A DNA stretch of 64,000 nucleotides, from assembly GCF_014199255.1 (NCBI RefSeq), contig NZ_JACIJF010000001.1, positions 434,001 to 498,000 of the forward strand, given 5' to 3'. This stretch comes from Sphingomonas xinjiangensis (lineage in GTDB: Bacteria > Pseudomonadota > Alphaproteobacteria > Sphingomonadales > Sphingomonadaceae). Below the pieces are notes generated by a model. The model was not told the origin of the DNA, did not search any database, and was given only the letters and a program-made list of their open reading frames with translations. Shown piece by piece: positions 54,494-63,481 of the stretch (position 1 is its first letter; the number at the start of each line of letters is the position of its first letter). The position numbers and the translations under genes were made by a program.

Positions 54494-56119
54494 TCAGTTC
54501 AGATGCGCTTGGCTAACGGGACTATTCACGGAAAGCGGGAGCCGCAGTGTCAAGCGGTCGCTGCCGATCGCCAGCGATCCACCAAGTTCGCGCGCCAGAT
54601 TGCGGGCGAGCCGAAGCGCAAAGCCCGTGCCCAGCAGCGTGGCGTCGTCGCGTTCGTCGTCGATGCCGAGCACCGAGTCGCCCGGGTAATCGGCCAGCGC
54701 GCGGGGACGATCCATGGAGATCGCCACGCGATCCTCATGCTCGCGCGTCACATACACGCCGATGCGCTCGCCTTTGGCGCTGGCGGAGACCAAGGTGGCC
54801 AGCAGCCGCGACAACAAACGCTCAACGGCACGGCGGTCGCCCACTACCGATGCATCGTCAATCGGTAGCGCGATCATCGCGCCGCGCAGCTCGGCCAGTG
54901 GCGCAAGATCGTCGGCGATCGACTCTAGCATCGGCCGCAACCCGACCCGCCCGGGAACAAGCGCGAGGGCCGCACTGTCGATGCGCGCCGCCAGGTCGAG
55001 ATCGTCGATCGCGCCGAGCAGTTCGCGTGCCTGGGTGCGGATCGTATGCGCACGCTCGCGATACACGCTGGAAACGGGCCCCAACATCTGCGTCTCGATC
55101 ATTTCGGCAAAGCCGGCAATAGCGTTGGTCGGTGTCCGCAGCTCATGCACGAGCTGGCGCAGCGAGTCCGCCGATGCGTTCGCGGCGACCGGCTGCGGCT
55201 GTTCCGCGCGCTCGTCCATGCGAGGCCGCCGCGCGGTGCCGCGATAGCCATTGAAGCGCCCACTGCTCTGGTCGAACACCGGCACGCCCGAGATCAGCCA
55301 GTCACCCGCGGCGTCGGATTCACCTTCGATCTTGAGCCGCGCATGCGAAAATGCCGTGCGGTGCCGAAAGGCGCCGCTCGCCACGCCATCAACGCGCAGC
55401 CCGCCCGTCGCCGCGCCGGGATCCAGGCTGATGCCGATCACCGCGCCGCGATTTACGCCATCAACCCAGCGGATGATGCCCTTCGCATCGGTTTCGAAGC
55501 GGAACGCCTCCACGCGCTGCGCCGGTATCGGCGCTGCGGGCTCGGCTTCGCGATGCCGCCAAAAGGCATCGATACGCGCGACGACTTCGGCGATCTCAAA
55601 AGTGCCAGGCTCCAGGTCCGATGCCCCCGCCACCCCCTCGCGCGCAGGTTGGTCCAGCGCCGATACGGTTGCCGCCTCCATGGGCAGGCTGTTGTCGGGC
55701 AGCACAAAGTCGACCGAGCCGAAGCTTTCCAGCGCGCGGACTACTGCGGCGCTCAGATCGCGGCGATTGCGTAGAATGGCGCGCCCGGCGGGAGTGAGTT
55801 CGGGCAGTAGCTGAATCCAAGCATCGGCTTCCAGTCGGGCCGAACGCAGCATGGGCGCGGCCGCTTGCCCGCCGTCCAGCGCGAACAGGCGCACGAGCGG
55901 CGCGGGAGGATCGGCGAATTCGAGTGCGCGGGCGCTCGCGGCACGGACCGACGCGGGAACACGGCTCTGAAGCTCGCGAAGCGCGGACATCACTCGCGGC
56001 GCGGGCGCCACCCTGCGGCGACCCACCAGATCGACGAGTTGCCGCCACGCCGACTGCACACCCACTGAGGACTGCAAGTCAGAGGCAAGCACTGTTTCAA
56101 GAGTGTCGTCGAAACGCAC
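54494..56119 (-). CDS. Histidine-kinase-like protein with degenerate ATPase domain
   Basis: A 541-aa cytosolic protein with no transmembrane segment. An N-terminal unknown region is followed by a PAS-like middle (FRFETDAKGIIRWVDGVNRG, then VFDQSSGRFNGYRG), the H-box LRQLVHELRTPTNAIAGF (His near residue 325), and a C-terminal catalytic-domain remnant. The N-box asparagine is not visible (RLLATLVSASAKG), and the G1 DxGxG motif is replaced by MDRPRAL; only the late GTGFALRLARNLARELGG is recognisable. ATP binding is doubtful, so it may be a phosphotransfer or scaffold protein. The start is GTG at 56119; a CtrA-like box lies about 40 bases upstream. Confidence 0.82.
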   Translation of the reverse strand: MRFDDTLETVLASDLQSSVGVQSAWRQLVDLVGRRRVAPAPRVMSALRELQSRVPASVRAASARALEFADPPAPLVRLFALDGGQAAAPMLRSARLEADAWIQLLPELTPAGRAILRNRRDLSAAVVRALESFGSVDFVLPDNSLPMEAATVSALDQPAREGVAGASDLEPGTFEIAEVVARIDAFWRHREAEPAAPIPAQRVEAFRFETDAKGIIRWVDGVNRGAVIGISLDPGAATGGLRVDGVASGAFRHRTAFSHARLKIEGESDAAGDWLISGVPVFDQSSGRFNGYRGTARRPRMDERAEQPQPVAANASADSLRQLVHELRTPTNAIAGFAEMIETQMLGPVSSVYRERAHTIRTQARELLGAIDDLDLAARIDSAALALVPGRVGLRPMLESIADDLAPLAELRGAMIALPIDDASVVGDRRAVERLLSRLLATLVSASAKGERIGVYVTREHEDRVAISMDRPRALADYPGDSVLGIDDERDDATLLGTGFALRLARNLARELGGSLAIGSDRLTLRLPLSVNSPVSQAHLN

Positions 56120-56157
56120 GCTTCGCTTCTACCTTCGCTGGCGCCAGGAACAACGCA

Positions 56158-56172
56158 CTAACGACTTGTTAA
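56158..56172 (-). promoter_or_regulatory. Candidate CtrA-binding site
   Basis: Plus-strand CTAA-N7-TTAA, reading TTAA-N7-TTAG on the minus strand, matches the CtrA full site TTAA-N7-TTAA in seven of eight fixed positions. It lies about 40 bases upstream of the kinase-like start, near where a -35 element would be. Confidence 0.4.
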
Positions 56173-56227
56173 CCGGCATAGCTCCGGCATCAAACAGATC
56201 AAATCGGGACGTCGCATTGTGGGACAA

Positions 56228-56255
56228 TTGCGTTGATTTGTAATATTCTTATAGC
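56228..56255 (+). promoter_or_regulatory. Candidate promoter for the Lrp/AsnC gene
   Basis: TTGCGT (56228-56233) and TATAGC (56250-56255) are 16 bases apart in an AT-rich stretch that is unusual for this DNA. The ATG follows 45 bases later. Confidence 0.45.
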
Positions 56256-56299
56256 TAAGTGGCGGCGAAAGCAAATATTTGATCCGGAGTTGCACTACA

Positions 56300-56767
56300 A
56301 TGCGATTTGACGACATCGACGTTCGAATTTTGGCCCTTCTACAGGAGAATGGCCGGATGACGAACGTCGAATTGGCCGAGCGCGTGGGCCTCACGGCGCC
56401 GCCCTGCCTGCGCCGAGTGCGGGCATTGGAACAGCAAGGTGCGATCAGCGGATACCACGCCGCCTTAGACCCAGCGGCCCTGGGATACAACCTGACGGTG
56501 TTCGCGATGGTCAGCCTCAAGAGCCAGGCCGACACCGATCTGCGCGCCTTTGAGCAACGCGTTGCTGAAATTCCCGAAGTACGCGAATGCCATATGCTGA
56601 ATGGCGAGATCGATTTCATCCTGAAGATCGTCGCGCCCGACCTTCAAAGCTTTCAGCAGATCCTGACGACGCAGCTGACCACGGCCCCCAATGTCGAGCA
56701 TGTGAAGACGTCGCTGACGATCCGCACCGCCAAGTCGCTACCCGGCGTTCCCGTCCCCGAAATGTAA
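56300..56767 (+). CDS. Lrp/AsnC family transcriptional regulator
   Basis: A 155-aa protein: N-terminal helix-turn-helix (DDIDVRILALLQENGRMTNV, then ERVGLTAPPCLRRVRALE) and a C-terminal RAM/AsnC ligand domain (YNLTVFAMVSLKSQ, VRECHMLNGEIDFILKIV). Members form octamers and sense amino acids. The ATG at 56300 has GGAGT nine bases upstream. It diverges from the kinase-like gene, so it could control it or itself through the shared 180-base region. The ligand cannot be told. The first five residues, MRFDD, match the start of the kinase-like protein; this is probably chance. Confidence 0.92.
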   Translation: MRFDDIDVRILALLQENGRMTNVELAERVGLTAPPCLRRVRALEQQGAISGYHAALDPAALGYNLTVFAMVSLKSQADTDLRAFEQRVAEIPEVRECHMLNGEIDFILKIVAPDLQSFQQILTTQLTTAPNVEHVKTSLTIRTAKSLPGVPVPEM

Positions 56768-56775
56768 ACGAAAAA

Positions 56776-56797
56776 GGCGGCGTCTTTCGACGCCGCC
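56776..56797. terminator. Bidirectional terminator between Lrp/AsnC and TPR genes
   Basis: A perfect 9-bp stem GGCGGCGTC/GACGCCGCC with a TTTC loop. The A-run on its left (56771-56775) gives a T-run on the minus strand, so it is a good intrinsic terminator for the TPR gene; it can also end the regulator transcript. Confidence 0.8.
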
Positions 56798-56822
56798 CCT
56801 TCCTGTTGTTCGCCGCTACCGC

Positions 56823-58079
56823 TTACGCACCAAGCGGCGGGAAATCGACCGAGGTCGCCCAGAGCAGCGCCAGATTGCCATAGGATCCGGTTGCCGGGAC
56901 AGCCTGGAAGGCCGTACGCGCCTCGTCCTTACGGCCCAGCCGCTGCAGCGCGATACCGCGATGCAGGTTCACTTCGTCGGCCTTGGCGCCGCCGCGCTGC
57001 AGCGCTTGGTCATACAGCTCCAGCGCCTTGGCATTGTTGCCCGAAGCCAGGAATGCGTCGGCCAGATTGGCCGTCTGCGTGCCGGTCTTGGCAGTCGCGA
57101 TCTGGCGGTCGAGCGAACCTTCCGCCTTCGCGGCAGCTTGAGACGCGGTGTAGATCCGGCCCGTGTCGGAATCGCCCGCCGGAATCTTCCCGTTCTTACG
57201 GCCCTCATCGATCACCGCCACGGCTTCCCAGGGCAGGCCGCTGGTCTGTGCCTGATAGGCGTAATCGGCATAGTCACCGCGATCAGCCAGCGCATTGGTG
57301 GAGCGCATCAGGCGATACAGGTCGAGCTTCTCGACCTTGTCGTTGGCGGCGGGCGTGCCCTGGCGAGTCACCTGGACTACCCAACGCCAGTTCTGCACCG
57401 TGGGATATTCCTGGATGTAGCGCGTCATCCACTGCGCGGTCTGTGCGCGGTCACCCAGCGCGTTCACCTTGGGGATCGCGAAGCGGTACCACTCCACCGG
57501 CGGCTTGCGTCCGGCTGCCTTGCTCGCGGCCATCGCCTTTTCAACTTCGGCAACCGCTTCGGCATTCTTGCCGGTGGCGCCATAGGCATTGGCGAGCAGG
57601 ATGGAGATATCCTCCGCCTTCGATCCGGCCTCACGCGCCTTGGTAAGATACTGGATCGCTTCGGCGTTCTTCTTGCTGTTCGCAGCCGCTGCGCCCTGAA
57701 GGTAATAGAAGCGCTGCTGATAAAGCTTGGCATTCTCCGCCGGCGTGGTTGGGTTGCTCGACAGCACCTGAAGCGCCGCGATCTGGCCGTTCACGTTGTT
57801 GCGCGAGGTCTCCAGCTGAAGCCGCAGCACGGCGGCGAAATACTTTTCGGTATCGCTCTTGGCCGCGGCTTCGGCGGCCACGATGCTCGGCTCGGCGGCG
57901 GCGAAATTCTTGGCGTCCACGGCGGCCTGTGCGGCAGCGGCGGGGGTGCGGAATTCGTCGCTGACCTTGATCGCGGGCTGCTTGTCGTTCTTCTTCTGCG
58001 CAAGAGCGGGCGACACGCCCAGTGCGGAAGTGCCCAGCGTCAGCGCGGCGGCCATCGCGAGCTTCGAAACGAACGTCAT
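56823..58079 (-). CDS. Periplasmic tetratricopeptide-repeat protein
   Basis: A 418-aa exported protein. The signal peptide (LAMAAALTLGTSALGVSPALA, cut after residue 27) is followed by TPR-type helical repeats, such as YQQRFYYLQGAAAANSKKNA, ISILLANAYGATGKNAEAVA, DAFLASGNNAKALELYDQAL and VNLHRGIALQRLGRKDEART. No enzymatic domain is seen. TPR proteins of this kind usually scaffold envelope complexes. The start at 58079 is supported by GAGGAG nine bases upstream. It diverges from gyrA across 255 bases. Confidence 0.82.
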   Translation of the reverse strand: MTFVSKLAMAAALTLGTSALGVSPALAQKKNDKQPAIKVSDEFRTPAAAAQAAVDAKNFAAAEPSIVAAEAAAKSDTEKYFAAVLRLQLETSRNNVNGQIAALQVLSSNPTTPAENAKLYQQRFYYLQGAAAANSKKNAEAIQYLTKAREAGSKAEDISILLANAYGATGKNAEAVAEVEKAMAASKAAGRKPPVEWYRFAIPKVNALGDRAQTAQWMTRYIQEYPTVQNWRWVVQVTRQGTPAANDKVEKLDLYRLMRSTNALADRGDYADYAYQAQTSGLPWEAVAVIDEGRKNGKIPAGDSDTGRIYTASQAAAKAEGSLDRQIATAKTGTQTANLADAFLASGNNAKALELYDQALQRGGAKADEVNLHRGIALQRLGRKDEARTAFQAVPATGSYGNLALLWATSVDFPPLGA

Positions 58080-58334
58080 GTAATACTCTCCTCGTGGGGG
58101 AACGCGGACGGGTTCGACATGGTCTCTAGTTAACCGTTCGACCCCGTTCAAGCGACGCACATGCATCGCGAGATGACAATCGCAGCATGAACAGCCTTTG
58201 AACGCGTTGGTTCAATCGGCCCGCATCCTTGCTCCACTCTTCCGCGCGCGCACGCGCGGGCGCGCAGGGTTGGCAGGAGGTATCGGGGCGGCTAGAGCAA
58301 CTCAGACGTAACAAAAACCCGAAAGCACCATCCT
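58080..58334. promoter_or_regulatory. Divergent promoter region between TPR gene and gyrA
   Basis: 255 bases serving both genes. It contains an alternating purine-pyrimidine run near 58243-58258 (CGCGCGCGCACGCGCG) that could be supercoiling-sensitive. Supercoiling control is known for gyrase genes elsewhere, but here it is only a suggestion. I fixed no promoter hexamers. Confidence 0.35.
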
Positions 58335-61079
58335 TTGACCGACGCGACTGTGCTCGCCGACCCTTCCGACATCACGCCCATTTCGATCGTCGACGAGATG
58401 AAGACCTCGTACCTCGATTACGCGATGAGCGTCATCGTGGCGCGTGCGCTTCCCGACGTCCGCGACGGCCTGAAGCCGGTGCACCGCCGCATCCTCTACG
58501 CCGCGCAGGAAGGCGGCTATGTAGCCGGCCGCGCCTATCGCAAGTCGGCCCGCCTGGTCGGCGACGTGATGGGTAAGTATCACCCGCACGGCGACAGCTC
58601 GATCTACGACGCGATGGCGCGCATGGCTCAGGATTGGGCGATGCGGGTGCCGCTGATCGATGGTCAGGGCAACTTCGGATCCATGGATCCCGATCCGCCC
58701 GCGGCGATGCGCTACACTGAGGCGCGGCTCGCCCGGGTCGCATCCGCGCTGCTCGACGATATCGACAAGGATACGGTCGACTTCCAGGACAATTATGACG
58801 GCTCCGAAAGCGAGCCGACGGTCCTCCCCGCACGCTATCCCAATCTGCTGGTCAATGGCGCCGGCGGCATCGCGGTCGGCATGGCGACGAACATCCCGCC
58901 GCACAATTTGGGCGAAGTGATCGACGCATGCCTGGCGTACATCGCCAATGGCGCGATCACGACCGAGGAACTGATCGAGATCGTTCCCGGCCCCGATTTC
59001 CCCACTGGCGCGATCATCCTGGGCCGCGCGGGCTGCCGCTCGGCCTATCAGACCGGCCGCGGCTCCATCATTGTGCGCAGCCGCCACACGACCGAGCAGC
59101 GGGGCGAACGTCGCTCGATCGTGCTGACCGAGATCCCGTACCAGCAGGGCAAGAACGCCCTGGTCGAGAAGATCGCCGAGGCCGCCAAGGAGAAGCGGAT
59201 CGAGGGGGTCAGCGACATCCGCGACGAATCCTCGCGCGAGGGCGTGCGCATCGTCATCGACCTGAAGCGCGACGCCACGCCCGAAGTTGTGCTCAACCAG
59301 CTGTGGCGCAACACGCCAGCGCAATCCAGCTTCCCCGCCAACATGCTCGCAATCCGCGGCGGCCGACCCGAACTGCTCAATCTGCGCGAGATCATCGAGG
59401 CCTTCGTCAAGTTCCGCGAGGAGGTCATCACCCGCCGCTCGAAGTTCGAGCTGGCCAAGGCCCGCGACCGCGCGCACATCTTGCTGGGCTTGGTGATCGC
59501 CGTCACCAACCTCGACGAAGTGGTGAAAATCATCCGCTCGTCACCGAGCCCAGCCGTCGCCCGCGACCGGCTGCTCACCCGCGATTGGCCGATCGCAGAG
59601 ATCGCCCCTTATATCCGCCTGGTCGAAGCGATCGACACGGAGGTTACCGGTGACAGCTATCGCCTGTCCGACGTGCAGGTCCGCGCGATCCTGGACCTCC
59701 GCCTCCACCGCCTCACCGCGCTGGGCCGCGACGAGATCGGCGAAGAGCTCGCCAAGCTGGCCGAGACGATTGCCGAACTGCTCGAGATTCTGGCCAATCG
59801 CGCCAAGCTTTACGAAGTCATCGTCGAGGAACTCACCGCCGTTCGAGATGCCTATGCGACGCCGCGGCGAACCGAGATCGCGGGCGCCGCCGACGGGATC
59901 GAGGACGAGGACCTGATCGAGCGCGAGGACATGGTCGTCACGGTGACCATGGAGGGCTATATCAAGCGTACCCCGCTCGATACCTTCCGCGCGCAGGCCA
60001 AGGGCGGCAAGGGCCGTGCCGGCATGGCGACCAAGGACGCCGACGCGGTCACGAACCTGTTCGTCACCTCCACCCATACGCCGGTGCTGTTCTTCTCGAA
60101 CCACGGCAAAGTCTATCGCATGAAGGTCTGGCGCCTGCCGGAAGGCGGGCCCGCCACCCGCGGCCGGCCGATGGTCAACCTGCTGCCGCTCGCCAATGGC
60201 GAAGTGATCTCGACCGTGCTGCCGCTGCCGGAGGATGAAGCGACCTGGGGGGATCTCCACGTCATGTTCGCCACCGCGAAAGGCAATGTCCGCCGCAACT
60301 CAATGGATTCGTTCGCGAACATCCGCAGCTCGGGCAAGATCGCGATGAAGTTCGAAGAAGGATCGGACGACCGCCTGATCGGCGTATCGCTGCTGACCGA
60401 GGACAATGACGTGCTGCTCGCGACCAAGCAGGGCAAGGCGATTCGCTTCGCCGCGACTGACGTGCGTGAGTTCCAGAGCCGCGATTCGACCGGTGTGCGC
60501 GGCGCGCGCCTTGCTGAGGGCGACGAGGTGATTTCGCTGTCGGTGCTGCGCGGCTTCGCTGCCACCCCGCAGGAGCGTGAGGATTACTTAAAGGCCGCGC
60601 CCTGGAAGGAAGGCGAGCGCGAGATGACGCTCAGCCCAGAGCGCATGGCCGAATTCGAAGCGGCGGAGGAATTCGTCCTCACCGTCACTGCGAACGGCTA
60701 TGGCAAGCGCACCTCGGCCTACGAATATCGCCGCACCAATCGGGGTGGCCAGGGTATCACCAACATCGTCAGCTCCGACCGTAACGGTCCGGTGGTGGCG
60801 AGCTTCCCGGCGCATAATGGTGAGCAGCTGATGCTGGTCACCGACCAAGCAAAGCTGATCCGTACCACCGTGGGATCGGTGCGCGTCACCGGGCGCAACA
60901 CCCAGGGCGTGATCCTCTTCCGCGTCGCCAAGGACGAACATGTCGTCTCGGCCGCCCGGATTGAGGAGAGCGAGGAGGAGGCCGAAGTTAACCTGGCCGA
61001 TGGCGCTGTCGCCGCCGAGCCCACGCCCGACGCCAACACCGCGGACGACGTGGCTGAAGGCCCGGCGGACGGCCAGTAA
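58335..61079 (+). CDS. gyrA: DNA gyrase subunit A
   Basis: Type II topoisomerase subunit that cuts and rejoins DNA to introduce negative supercoils with GyrB. The protein is 914 aa. Breakage domain: catalytic Y127 in [10 protein letters not shown]. The quinolone-determining region is [12 protein letters not shown] with S88 and D92 at the E. coli S83 and D87 positions, so no classical GyrA resistance change. The C-terminal beta-pinwheel carries a GyrA-box-like QAKGGKG, a variant of QRRGGKG. An acidic Ala-rich tail follows. The chosen start is TTG at 58335; no upstream ATG or clear ribosome site exists in frame, so the start is uncertain. Confidence 0.97.
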   Translation: MTDATVLADPSDITPISIVDEMKTSYLDYAMSVIVARALPDVRDGLKPVHRRILYAAQEGGYVAGRAYRKSARLVGDVMGKYHPHGDSSIYDAMARMAQDWAMRVPLIDGQGNFGSMDPDPPAAMRYTEARLARVASALLDDIDKDTVDFQDNYDGSESEPTVLPARYPNLLVNGAGGIAVGMATNIPPHNLGEVIDACLAYIANGAITTEELIEIVPGPDFPTGAIILGRAGCRSAYQTGRGSIIVRSRHTTEQRGERRSIVLTEIPYQQGKNALVEKIAEAAKEKRIEGVSDIRDESSREGVRIVIDLKRDATPEVVLNQLWRNTPAQSSFPANMLAIRGGRPELLNLREIIEAFVKFREEVITRRSKFELAKARDRAHILLGLVIAVTNLDEVVKIIRSSPSPAVARDRLLTRDWPIAEIAPYIRLVEAIDTEVTGDSYRLSDVQVRAILDLRLHRLTALGRDEIGEELAKLAETIAELLEILANRAKLYEVIVEELTAVRDAYATPRRTEIAGAADGIEDEDLIEREDMVVTVTMEGYIKRTPLDTFRAQAKGGKGRAGMATKDADAVTNLFVTSTHTPVLFFSNHGKVYRMKVWRLPEGGPATRGRPMVNLLPLANGEVISTVLPLPEDEATWGDLHVMFATAKGNVRRNSMDSFANIRSSGKIAMKFEEGSDDRLIGVSLLTEDNDVLLATKQGKAIRFAATDVREFQSRDSTGVRGARLAEGDEVISLSVLRGFAATPQEREDYLKAAPWKEGEREMTLSPERMAEFEAAEEFVLTVTANGYGKRTSAYEYRRTNRGGQGITNIVSSDRNGPVVASFPAHNGEQLMLVTDQAKLIRTTVGSVRVTGRNTQGVILFRVAKDEHVVSAARIEESEEEAEVNLADGAVAAEPTPDANTADDVAEGPADGQ

Positions 61080-61092
61080 GCACATAACGCTG

Positions 61093-61116
61093 CCATCCCC
61101 GCGAAAGCGGGGGTGG
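61093..61116. repeat. REP-like hairpin after gyrA
   Basis: CCATCCCCGC and GCGGGGGTGG form a 10-bp stem (one T-G pair) with a GAAA tetraloop, 14 bases after the gyrA stop. Sequences of this type are dispersed in sphingomonad genomes as intergenic palindromes. It may act as a terminator or mRNA stabiliser. Confidence 0.6.
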
Positions 61117-61124
61117 CGGACACG

Positions 61125-61484
61125 ATGGGAATGCCGATGCCCGACAAGATCGCCTACAAGGTGCTCACCGCCGATCAGATGATCACGCTTGAACACGAAC
61201 GCGTCTTCCAGGGCGCGCCGGTCGATCTCCAGGATGGCTATATTCACCTCTCCACTGCCGAGCAGCTGGATGAGACGATCACCAAGCACTTCGCCGGCCA
61301 GTCCGACCTGTGGCTGGTCGCCGTGGATCTCGACGCGCAAGTCGAAGCAGTCAGGTGGGAGCCCTCGCGCGGTGGTGCTTTATTCCCCCACCTCTATGGC
61401 GCGCTCTCACTCGACACCGTGCTCGCCTATAGCGAACTCAACTACGAACCCGACGGCAGTCTACGCCTCCCCGTCACCGGCTGA
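61125..61484 (+). CDS. DUF952 family protein
   Basis: A 119-aa protein of the DUF952 family, with AYKVLTADQM near the start, DLQDGYIHLSTAEQL in the middle and LFPHLYGALSLDTV toward the end. These are the standard conserved blocks. The function is unknown; the fold is said to relate to ADP-ribosyl-type domains. The start is uncertain among closely spaced ATGs; I use 61125 with GGCGGA upstream, while 61137 would also fit. It follows gyrA but is separated by a hairpin. Confidence 0.85.
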   Translation: MGMPMPDKIAYKVLTADQMITLEHERVFQGAPVDLQDGYIHLSTAEQLDETITKHFAGQSDLWLVAVDLDAQVEAVRWEPSRGGALFPHLYGALSLDTVLAYSELNYEPDGSLRLPVTG

Positions 61485-61790
61485 CGCAACTTCAAAAGCC
61501 GAACTGAGGCTTGCGTCTAAATTACTGATTTTTAGCGTAGACTTGCAGCAACTCGGCGGCGCATCCCGAGGATCGACCAAGCGTTTCCGCGTATACAAGA
61601 ACGTCGCCATCTCCGACTCCAGCAGAAGGCGCCGCAGAGGTCGTACCCGCATTGAAACTGCTCGCGCCGGAAAGGTTGGTGCTGCAGAAGCGGACCGCCA
61701 CGCGAGATTGGCTGTGCTTGCGGCGAAACGCCGCAACGGGTTGACGCCAGCGCCGCAGCCGCTTAATGGCCCGCTTCCGCCATGCAACAT
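61485..61790. other. Intergenic region of 306 bases with no recognised gene
   Basis: It lies between the DUF952 gene and tRNA-Glu. All frames are short or lack family-like content. It has an AT-richer piece (near 61520-61545, TAAATTACTGATTTTTAGCG) that could hold a promoter for the tRNA. No RNA gene or repeat was seen. Confidence 0.4.
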
Positions 61791-61865
61791 GGCCCCTTCG
61801 TCTAGCGGTTAGGACGTCGCCCTCTCACGGCGAAAACACGAGTTCGATTCTCGTAGGGGTCACCA
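61791..61865 (+). tRNA. tRNA-Glu (anticodon CTC)
   Basis: A 75-base cloverleaf. Acceptor stem GGCCCCT/AGGGGTC with one G-U pair, D-arm GTCTAGCGGTTAGGAC, anticodon loop CTCTCAC (CTC), T-loop AGTTCGATTCT, discriminator A and encoded CCA. It reads GAG. The 3' end directly borders the mobile element and is the likely attachment site. Confidence 0.95.
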
Positions 61866-61891
61866 GCGGCAGAAATCCGCCATTTCTTATA

Positions 61892-62977
61892 CTACGCCCG
61901 CACCGGTTTTCCCACCGGCATCGGCATGATTTTCCCACCTGTCACGCGTTCGGCTGCACCGCGCGCGACCATCAGCGCCCGAGTCCGCTTGCCATAGTGG
62001 CGGACCATTTCCGTGCTCATGCCCAGGATCGAACCGACTTCGGTGTCGGAAAGCCCGAGCTCCAAAAGGTAGCAGCATGCGTTCTTGCGCAACCCGTGGA
62101 AACTAAACCGCTGGTCCTCTTCGATCAGCTCGCGAGCCACTAGGTCGGCATGTATCTCGCGAACCGCTGGTAGCTTCATCAGCGCACGGAGGCGGGACTG
62201 TATGGCCCCAGTCGTTTTGAACGGAGCTCCTGTGCGCTCATAGAGCAGCGTCACCGATCGCCGCGGCAGCCGCGCGAGCTCGTCCAGCCAGAACGAGTGC
62301 ATCGGGATTGCCACATCCGCCTTCATCTTCTTGTTGCGGAGCTGCATGATCCCGTCGTTGATCCAGCCATATTGCATGCGGATGCAGTCGGAGACGCGCT
62401 GGCCCGAGCATAGCCCGGTAGCGATCGCCAAGCGGGTCATCGGCGTTGCCTGCTCCATGCAGACGCGAAGCAGATCAGCCGGCCATGGCTCATATTCTCC
62501 CAGGTCGAGCCGCTTCACGCCGGCCGCGGGGTTGGTCTCGCGCATATCCCGGCGGATGGCGAAGTCCATGAGGATCTTCAGTGTCGACACCGTCGCATTC
62601 GCAGTGCCGGGGGTTTCGGAGAGAATGTCACGGATGCGGTAGACGTGCGAGGTCTTGAGCCCGGAAACCGTCTTGTCGCCGTAGTGCTCTACCAGATAGT
62701 CGAGGTACCGCACTCGGTTGCCGCGCGTGTTGTCACCAATCTCGGTCAGGAAATCGGGGCTCTTGCGATACGCCAGCACCAGAGCGGCAATCGACCCAGG
62801 CTTTGGTGCCGACTTCGGTTCGCTCTCGCTGCACAGCCGCTCGTAAACGGCATCGAACTCAGGCTCCCAAGGCGCGGGGATGCGGATGTACTGGTCCTTC
62901 CCGCCCAGCTTGCGGCGGAAATAGAAGTACGCCCCCTTCTGCTGGACGTGCTTCTTGTTCACCGTACATCGTCCCAC
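61892..62977 (-). CDS. Tyrosine recombinase / site-specific integrase
   Basis: A 361-aa integrase. An N-terminal arm- and core-binding region (FRRKLGGKDQYIRIP, then LDYLVEHYGDKTVSGLKTSH) leads to the catalytic domain. Catalytic residues are Arg in TGLCSGQRVSDCI, His-x-x-Arg in FHGLRKNACCYLLELG, and the nucleophile Tyr in EMVRHYGKR. The start is GTG at 62977 with GAGGG seven bases upstream; it overlaps the excisionase-like gene by 19 bases. Its stop lies 27 bases from the tRNA end, with a small hairpin (GCGG/CCGC) in between. It should integrate and excise the element at this tRNA. Confidence 0.94.
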   Translation of the reverse strand: MGRCTVNKKHVQQKGAYFYFRRKLGGKDQYIRIPAPWEPEFDAVYERLCSESEPKSAPKPGSIAALVLAYRKSPDFLTEIGDNTRGNRVRYLDYLVEHYGDKTVSGLKTSHVYRIRDILSETPGTANATVSTLKILMDFAIRRDMRETNPAAGVKRLDLGEYEPWPADLLRVCMEQATPMTRLAIATGLCSGQRVSDCIRMQYGWINDGIMQLRNKKMKADVAIPMHSFWLDELARLPRRSVTLLYERTGAPFKTTGAIQSRLRALMKLPAVREIHADLVARELIEEDQRFSFHGLRKNACCYLLELGLSDTEVGSILGMSTEMVRHYGKRTRALMVARGAAERVTGGKIMPMPVGKPVRA

Positions 62978-63210
62978 GAATCATCCCTCTCGGCAGCCGC
63001 GCCGCGAGCCTGCGGAAGTGCAAACTGCTTGGCAATCAACCGGTCCAGCTGCGCCTTCGCCCAAAGCTTGTTCGAGCCCTCTTTGACGCCGAACGCGCCA
63101 AACCGGGCCAGGAACGTACCTTCCGATACCCCCATGTAAGCCGCGGCGATCGGCGCCGTCATGCGCGCCGGCCAATCGGGAAGCACGCTGATCCTCTCAA
63201 GCGCTCCCAT
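62959..63210 (-). CDS. Excisionase-like HTH protein
   Basis: An 83-aa basic DNA-binding protein. TAPIAAAYMGVSEGTFLARF is a winged-helix/MerR-like motif of the Xis/AlpA type, with LWAKAQLDRLIAKQ after it. A small HTH gene overlapping and upstream of int is the usual place for xis. Its role as excisionase or directionality factor is inferred. The ATG at 63210 has GGAGGGG upstream; the frame runs further but without an equally good start. Confidence 0.75.
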   Translation of the reverse strand: MGALERISVLPDWPARMTAPIAAAYMGVSEGTFLARFGAFGVKEGSNKLWAKAQLDRLIAKQFALPQARGAAAERDDSWDDVR

Positions 63211-63211
63211 C

Positions 63212-63481
63212 CTACCCCTCCTTCCCCGGCGCTGCGGCGGAGAGAGCGGCAAGCAGGTGCGAACGGACTGCGAGACCGAGCTTTGTTAGGCAGTTGAACT
63301 GCACCAGTTTCCGACGCTCAAGCGCGCTGATGGTGGCGGGATAGAGAGTTCGGCACTGGATGCGCACACCTCCGTCGTCACCCGGTTTGGGCCATGTCAG
63401 CGCGGCCTTGCATTGCGAGGTGAGCCCCTTTGCCACCTCCCGCGCCTCAGCCTCCAGCGCGTCTCGCGGTTCAGTGGCCAT
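63212..63481 (-). CDS. Hypothetical mobile-element protein
   Basis: An 89-aa protein. Acidic N-terminus (TEPRDALEAEAREVAKGL) and a second half with LERRKLVQFNCLTKLGLAVR, which could be a winged-helix-like piece: the sequence TISALERRKLVQ resembles the recognition part of regulators. No family is assigned. Its ATG overlaps the stop of the DUF3307-like gene (TAATG), and its stop lies one base from the start of the excisionase-like gene. All are thus in one operon read toward int. Confidence 0.6.
   Translation of the reverse strand: MATEPRDALEAEAREVAKGLTSQCKAALTWPKPGDDGGVRIQCRTLYPATISALERRKLVQFNCLTKLGLAVRSHLLAALSAAAPGKEG

Noticed and set aside
56119..56314. Shared MRFDD N-terminus of the divergent kinase-like and Lrp/AsnC proteins as a duplication
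   Set aside because: The nucleotide similarity stops after a few codons and the two proteins are unrelated; chance is the simpler reading.
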